Below, piece by piece: positions 60,669 through 64,000 of a DNA stretch of 64,000 nucleotides. Position 1 is the stretch's first letter. Every line of letters begins with the position of its first letter. Source of the stretch: Hymenobacter sp. YIM 151500-1 (GTDB taxonomy: Bacteria > Bacteroidota > Bacteroidia > Cytophagales > Hymenobacteraceae); contig NZ_CP110139.1 in assembly GCF_025979885.1 (NCBI RefSeq), forward strand, positions 4,298,001 through 4,362,000, written 5' to 3'. Both the position numbers and the translations under genes were made by a program. The notes below the pieces were generated by a model, which did not search any database, was not told the DNA's origin, and saw nothing but the letters and a program-made list of their open reading frames with translations.

Positions 60669-60799
60669 TTTACTGAGCAGGCTCGCCGCAAGGCGGGCTA
60701 CCGGTGTCGGGTTCTGGTGGCGCCCTGTATCCCCTGCAAGGAGCGCCGCAAGAGGCCGACACACGCGGTTCAACCCCCTCAACCCTCAACAACTCCGAA

Positions 60800-61405
60800 A
60801 TGGCACGTTATACTGGTCCTAAAACCAAGATTGCCCGTCGCTTCAATGAGCCGATTTTCGGCCCGAGCAAGGCACTCACCAAGAAAGCATATCCTCCCGG
60901 CCAGCACGGCCGCGGCCGTCGTAAGAAGCAAAGCGAGTACGCTGTCCAGTTGATGGAAAAGCAGAAAGTGAAGTATATGTACGGCGTGCTGGAAAAGCAG
61001 TTCGAGAACCTGTTCCATAAGGCCGCCACGATGCCCGGTATCACCGGCGACAACCTGCTGGCCCTACTCGAATCGCGCCTCGACAATACGGTGTACCGCC
61101 TGGGCATTGCCCCCACGCGCCGCGCCGCCCGCCAGCTGGTGCTGCACAAGCACATCACCGTAAACGGGGAGATTGTCAACATTGCTTCGTACAAGCTCCG
61201 CGCCGGCGACGTTATAGCCGTGCGTGAGAAGTCGAAGTCGCTGGAAGCCATTACCACGAGCCTGAGCGCCCGCAACGCCCGCGCTTTCTCGTGGCTGGAA
61301 TGGGACGGCAAAGAAATGACGGGCAAGTTTATCGCTGCCCCCTCGCGTGACCTGATTCCGGAGAAAATCACGGAGCAGCTCATTGTCGAGTTGTACTCGA
61401 AGTAA
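60800..61405 (+). CDS. rpsD: 30S ribosomal protein S4 (uS4), zinc-free form
   Basis: A 201-residue early-assembly protein without cysteines: MARYTGPKTKIARRFNEPIF, YPPGQHGRGRRKKQSEYAVQ, LLESRLDNTVYRLGIAPTRR and LVLHKHITVNGEIVNIASY. The ATG at 60800 begins the family sequence, and the frame upstream to 60704 is not coding. The 131-bp gap before it contains no recognised site. A terminator follows. Confidence 0.97.
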   Translation: MARYTGPKTKIARRFNEPIFGPSKALTKKAYPPGQHGRGRRKKQSEYAVQLMEKQKVKYMYGVLEKQFENLFHKAATMPGITGDNLLALLESRLDNTVYRLGIAPTRRAARQLVLHKHITVNGEIVNIASYKLRAGDVIAVREKSKSLEAITTSLSARNARAFSWLEWDGKEMTGKFIAAPSRDLIPEKITEQLIVELYSK

Positions 61406-61414
61406 TAGGGAGAG

Positions 61415-61440
61415 CGGCCCGGCAGTCCGGGCCGTTTCTC
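61415..61440 (+). terminator. Terminator after rpsD
   Basis: CGGCCCGG pairs with CCGGGCCG around CAGT, then TTTCTC, 10 bp after rpsD. It may reduce transcription into rpoA. Confidence 0.75.
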
Positions 61441-61465
61441 TGCTTCGAATGTTTACTAAAAGGAT

Positions 61466-61537
61466 TTACGGTATTGGGTATTAGGTATTAGGACCATTGA
61501 AGCGTCTTACTACCTGATACCTTTTACTCAATACTAA
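61466..61537. repeat. GTATTAGG-word foldback between rpsD and rpoA
   Basis: The left arm ACGGTATTGGGTATTAGGTA then TTAGGACC consists of GTATTAGG words. The right arm (TACTACCTGATACCTTTTAC then TCAATACT) is a gapped reverse complement. The match is imperfect. Confidence 0.6.
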
Positions 61538-61551
61538 AAAACGCCCCACTT

Positions 61552-62541
61552 ATGTCAATCTTAGCTTTTCAAATGCCGGAGAAAGTGGTAATGGAGAAAT
61601 CCGACGACTTTTACGGAACGTTTGAATTTAAACCGCTGGAGAAAGGCTACGGCGTCACGATCGGCAACGCTCTGCGCCGCATCCTGCTGTCGTCGCTGGA
61701 GGGCTATGCCATCACGTCGGTTCGCACCAACAGCGTGCTGCACGAGTTCATGACCATTGAAGGGGTGATTGAGGACATGTCCGAAATCATCCTGAACCTA
61801 AAGCAGGTTCGCTTCAAGAAAGTGAGCGACGCCATTGAGGACAAAATCACGGTGCGCATCAAAGGGCAGGACACTTTCTCGGCCGGCGACATCAACAAGT
61901 TCACGAGCGGCTTCCAGGTGCTGAACCCGGAGCTAGTCATCTGCCACGTGGACCCCGGCACTGAGCTGGAGTTTGAGTTCACGATTCAGAAAGGCCGCGG
62001 CTACGTGCCGGCCGAAGAAAATAAGCCCACCGACCAGGTGTTTGGGCAAATTGCCATCGACGCCATCTTCACGCCCATCAAAAACGTGAAGTACAGCATC
62101 GAAAACACCCGTGTGGAGCAGAAGACCGACTACGAGAAGTTGCTCATCGAAATCCACACCGACGGCTCTATTCACCCGGAGGACGCGCTGAAAGGCGCCG
62201 CCAACATTCTGATTCAGCACTTCATGCTGTTCTCGGACAGCACCATGACCTTTGAAACGGCCAAGGCTGAGGAAGAGGAAACCGTGGACGAGGAAACCCT
62301 GCACATGCGCAAGGTGCTGAAGACTCCACTGGCCGATATGGACCTAAGCGTGCGCGCCTACAACTGCCTGAAAGCCGCCGACATCAAAACCCTCGGCGAC
62401 CTGGTGCAGCTGGACATGGCCGATATGATGAAGTTCCGCAACTTCGGTAAGAAGTCGCTGACCGAGCTGGAAAACCTCGTGGAGGAAAAAGGCCTGACCT
62501 TCGGGATGGACCTGAGCAAGTACAAGCTCGACGAAGAATAG
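61552..62541 (+). CDS. rpoA: DNA-directed RNA polymerase subunit alpha
   Basis: A 329-residue subunit. The N-terminal dimerisation domain has GTFEFKPLEKGYGVTIGNAL, RRILLSSLEGYAITSVRTNS and LHEFMTIEGVIEDM. A linker rich in Glu follows, and the C-terminal domain has LADMDLSVRAYNCLKAADIK, TLGDLVQLDMADMMKFRNFG and KKSLTELENLVEEKGL, which contacts DNA and activators. Length is normal. It lies between rpsD and rplQ as usual, but foldbacks lie on both sides. Confidence 0.98.
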   Translation: MSILAFQMPEKVVMEKSDDFYGTFEFKPLEKGYGVTIGNALRRILLSSLEGYAITSVRTNSVLHEFMTIEGVIEDMSEIILNLKQVRFKKVSDAIEDKITVRIKGQDTFSAGDINKFTSGFQVLNPELVICHVDPGTELEFEFTIQKGRGYVPAEENKPTDQVFGQIAIDAIFTPIKNVKYSIENTRVEQKTDYEKLLIEIHTDGSIHPEDALKGAANILIQHFMLFSDSTMTFETAKAEEEETVDEETLHMRKVLKTPLADMDLSVRAYNCLKAADIKTLGDLVQLDMADMMKFRNFGKKSLTELENLVEEKGLTFGMDLSKYKLDEE

Positions 62542-62544
62542 TCT

Positions 62545-62653
62545 TGAATGTGCGAAATGTGGTGAATGTGGCATAATGTGCGAAATGCACAGCTGGCTAC
62601 TTCACCACATTTTTCACATTCTGTACATTTGCCCACATTTTTCACATTTTTCA
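62545..62653. repeat. AATGTG-word foldback between rpoA and rplQ
   Basis: The left arm (62545-62587) is GAATGTGCGAAATGTGGTGA then ATGTGGCATAATGTGCG. The right arm (62601-62653) is the opposite orientation (TTCACCACATTTTTCACATT and CCCACATTTTTCACATTTTT). The arms pair with mismatches and consist of 9-10 base AATGTG words. Confidence 0.75.
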
Positions 62654-62754
62654 ATCGGTGAGCCCTGAGGGGCGGCGGTTCTAATGTGAAGGCAGCGCCG
62701 TAGCTGACTTTCCGCCGTGGTCGTCGTCCGCAAGCTCATCCTTTTCTCTTTTTT

Positions 62755-63357
62755 ATGCGTCACGGTAAAACCATCAACCACCTGGGCCGCACGGCCTCGC
62801 ACCGCAACGCCATGTTGTCGAACATGGCCTCGTCGCTGATTCTGCACAAGCGTATCACCACGACGGTGGCCAAAGCCAAGGCGCTGCGTAAGTTTGTGGA
62901 GCCCCTCCTGACCAAATCGAAGAACGATACGACGCACTCGCGCCGTCTGGTGTTCTCGGAGCTGGGCAACAAGGAGGTACTGAAAGAGCTGTTCGGCACG
63001 GTGGCGGCCCGCGTGGCTACGCGCCCCGGCGGCTACACCCGCATCATCAAGCTGAGCCAGAGCCGCTTGGGCGACAACGCCGAGATGTGCATCATTGAGC
63101 TGGTGGACTTCAACGAAACCTTGCTGGAAGCCAAAAGCGGCGGCGAAGCCAAAGCTTCGACCACGCGCCGCTCGCGCCGTAGCGGGGGCAGCAAGAAAGC
63201 TGCTGAAGGTACGGCGGCCGCTGCTCCAGTAGCTGCTGCATCAGAAGCTGCTCCGGCTCCGACTACGGAAGTTTCGGCTCCCGAAGACACTCCGACGGAT
63301 ACGCTGAGCGAAGGCGAAACCCGTGACGAAGTGAAAGGCGACGAGTCGGCTTCGTAA
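62755..63357 (+). CDS. rplQ: 50S ribosomal protein L17 (bL17), extended
   Basis: A 200-residue protein. Residues 1-117 are the normal L17 (MRHGKTINHLGRTASHRNAM, LSNMASSLILHKRITTTVAK, AKALRKFVEPLLTKSKNDTT, PGGYTRIIKLSQSRLGDNAE). The remaining 80 residues are an Ala/Glu/Thr/Ser-rich tail (TTRRSRRSGGSKKAAEGTAA, SEAAPAPTTEVSAPEDTPTD) that is expected to be disordered at the ribosome surface. Its ATG follows a pyrimidine-rich stretch. Confidence 0.97.
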   Translation: MRHGKTINHLGRTASHRNAMLSNMASSLILHKRITTTVAKAKALRKFVEPLLTKSKNDTTHSRRLVFSELGNKEVLKELFGTVAARVATRPGGYTRIIKLSQSRLGDNAEMCIIELVDFNETLLEAKSGGEAKASTTRRSRRSGGSKKAAEGTAAAAPVAAASEAAPAPTTEVSAPEDTPTDTLSEGETRDEVKGDESAS

Positions 63358-63380
63358 GCGAAACCGCTTTATGGAATGCT

Positions 63381-63411
63381 AAAAGGACGCACCAGCCGGT
63401 GCGTCCTTTTT
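63381..63411 (+). terminator. Terminator after rplQ
   Basis: AAAAGGACGCACC pairs with GGTGCGTCCTTTTT around AGCC, 24 bp after rplQ. It ends the alpha-type cluster. Confidence 0.92.
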
Positions 63412-63419
63412 CAGTTATA

Positions 63420-63555
63420 GCAGCTTCCAGAACGATGTAGAGACGCAAGATTTTGCGTCTCCTCGTTGCGAACAGCACGGCTGGAACATCAACCGAGCAG
63501 ACGGCGCGGACGACGAGACGCAAATCTTGCGTCTCTACATCGTTCTGGAAACTGC
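63420..63555. repeat. GAGACGCAA foldback between rplQ and eno
   Basis: The arms about 63420-63466 and 63512-63555 are inverted copies with a few mismatches (GCAGCTTCCAGAACGATGTA, then GAGACGCAAGATTTTGCGTC). Each arm contains its own small palindrome GACGCAAGATTTTGCGTC, so the element can form a cross. The rest of the 401-bp rplQ-eno gap (63556-63758) holds no site I could name with confidence. Confidence 0.8.
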
Positions 63556-63758
63556 TAACGAGTAGGGTAGTGCTGGTGAAAGCAGGAGGGGTGTTCTGCG
63601 TTTTCGGGGTGTGATACCGGAGTGACGGAATGCGGGCGGTATGTGTGGGGTAAAAGTCCTGAATGAGTACCTTGCCGCCTCGATTCGCTGCCAAAGTGCC
63701 TAGCGCCGGGGCAGCGGGTGCGCGGAAGCTACCAATCTTCAACCCAACCTACTTTTCC

Positions 63759-64000
63759 ATGAGCATTATCACCGAAATCCACGCCCGTCAGATTTTCGAT
63801 TCCCGCGGCAACCCCACCGTGGAAGTGGACGTGACCACCGAAAACGGCACTGTGGGCCGCGCCGCCGTGCCCTCGGGCGCCAGCACCGGCAAGCACGAAG
63901 CCGTGGAGCTGCGCGACGACGACAAAAGCCAGTATATGGGCAAGGGCGTGCTGAAGGCGGTGGAAAACGTGAACAGCAAGATTGCCGAAGAGCTGATTGG
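63759..64000 (+). CDS. eno: Enolase, N-terminal part (cut by window edge)
   Basis: The first 80 residues of enolase, which converts 2-phosphoglycerate to phosphoenolpyruvate in glycolysis: IITEIHARQIFDSRGNPTVE, AAVPSGASTGKHEAVELRDD and YMGKGVLKAVENVNSKI match the N-terminal capping domain with the SGAST catalytic loop. The ATG at 63759 is clear and the frame is open to the right edge. It follows the rplQ terminator, so it is a separate transcript. Confidence 0.97.
   Translation, partial: MSIITEIHARQIFDSRGNPTVEVDVTTENGTVGRAAVPSGASTGKHEAVELRDDDKSQYMGKGVLKAVENVNSKIAEELI

Noticed and set aside
43447..62653. Word-repeat arms as possible CRISPR arrays
   Set aside because: The repeats are 7-10 bases, contiguous and inverted, without spacers, and there are no cas genes.

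Overview
The window reads as a chromosomal segment of a GC-rich member of the Bacteroidota (Cytophagales), most like Hymenobacter. The grounds are: promoters of the Bacteroidota type (TAnnTTTG -7 boxes, several with TTTG about 19-20 bp upstream) and almost no Shine-Dalgarno sites; type IX secretion sorting domains; a PG_1098/THUMP-like methyltransferase; a DUF3467 gene between rpoC and rpsL; and the gene order tRNAs-tuf-tRNA-Trp-secE-nusG-rplKAJL-rpoBC. The genus is inferred from general resemblance, not from a search.

Layout. 1-12 kb is accessory: a delta-60-repeat T9SS cargo gene broken by an in-frame TAG; a B12-binding-type radical SAM gene carrying a foldback element inside its reading frame; a metal-binding-domain/AraC regulator; and a cobalamin-riboswitch operon (BtuB-like TonB receptor plus beta-propeller lipoprotein, a likely BtuG-type partner). 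These are followed by a 3-methyladenine glycosylase, a THUMP-like methyltransferase and small exported proteins. 12-24.8 kb holds a DUF4397 lipoprotein, ahcY, an SDR oxidoreductase, a three-gene glycan cluster (GT2, GT9, O-antigen ligase), an ECF sigma/anti-sigma pair followed by gmk and nadD, then frr, pyrH and a biotinyl carrier protein on the minus strand. 24.8-27.5 kb is an M1 aminopeptidase.

From 27.6 kb to the right edge is the translation/transcription core: tRNA-Tyr, -Gly, -Thr, tuf, tRNA-Trp, secE, nusG, rplKAJL, rpoBC, DUF3467, rpsL, rpsG, fusA, rpsJ. An O-antigen-ligase-like gene then sits where rplC would be expected. The S10/spc/alpha genes follow (rplC to rplQ, with secY, map, infA, rpmJ and rpoA), and the start of eno closes the window.

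The most striking feature not explained by genes is a set of about fifteen intergenic foldback repeats. Each has two long inverted arms, and in many the arm is itself built from a 7-10 bp word repeated imperfectly. The words differ from copy to copy (GTGAGA-, GACTTAGG-, AATTGATAATTA-, AAGTT-, AATGTG- and CGCGGATT-based), but the architecture is the same. Two copies have perfect arms of 44 and 41 bp although the two copies differ from each other. Six lie inside the ribosomal-protein region between genes normally co-transcribed. They may act as terminators, processing sites or mobile elements. A second unusual feature is a pair of matching Arg/Gly-rich disordered extensions on uS3 (C-terminal) and uS5 (N-terminal), neighbouring proteins at the ribosomal mRNA entry channel.
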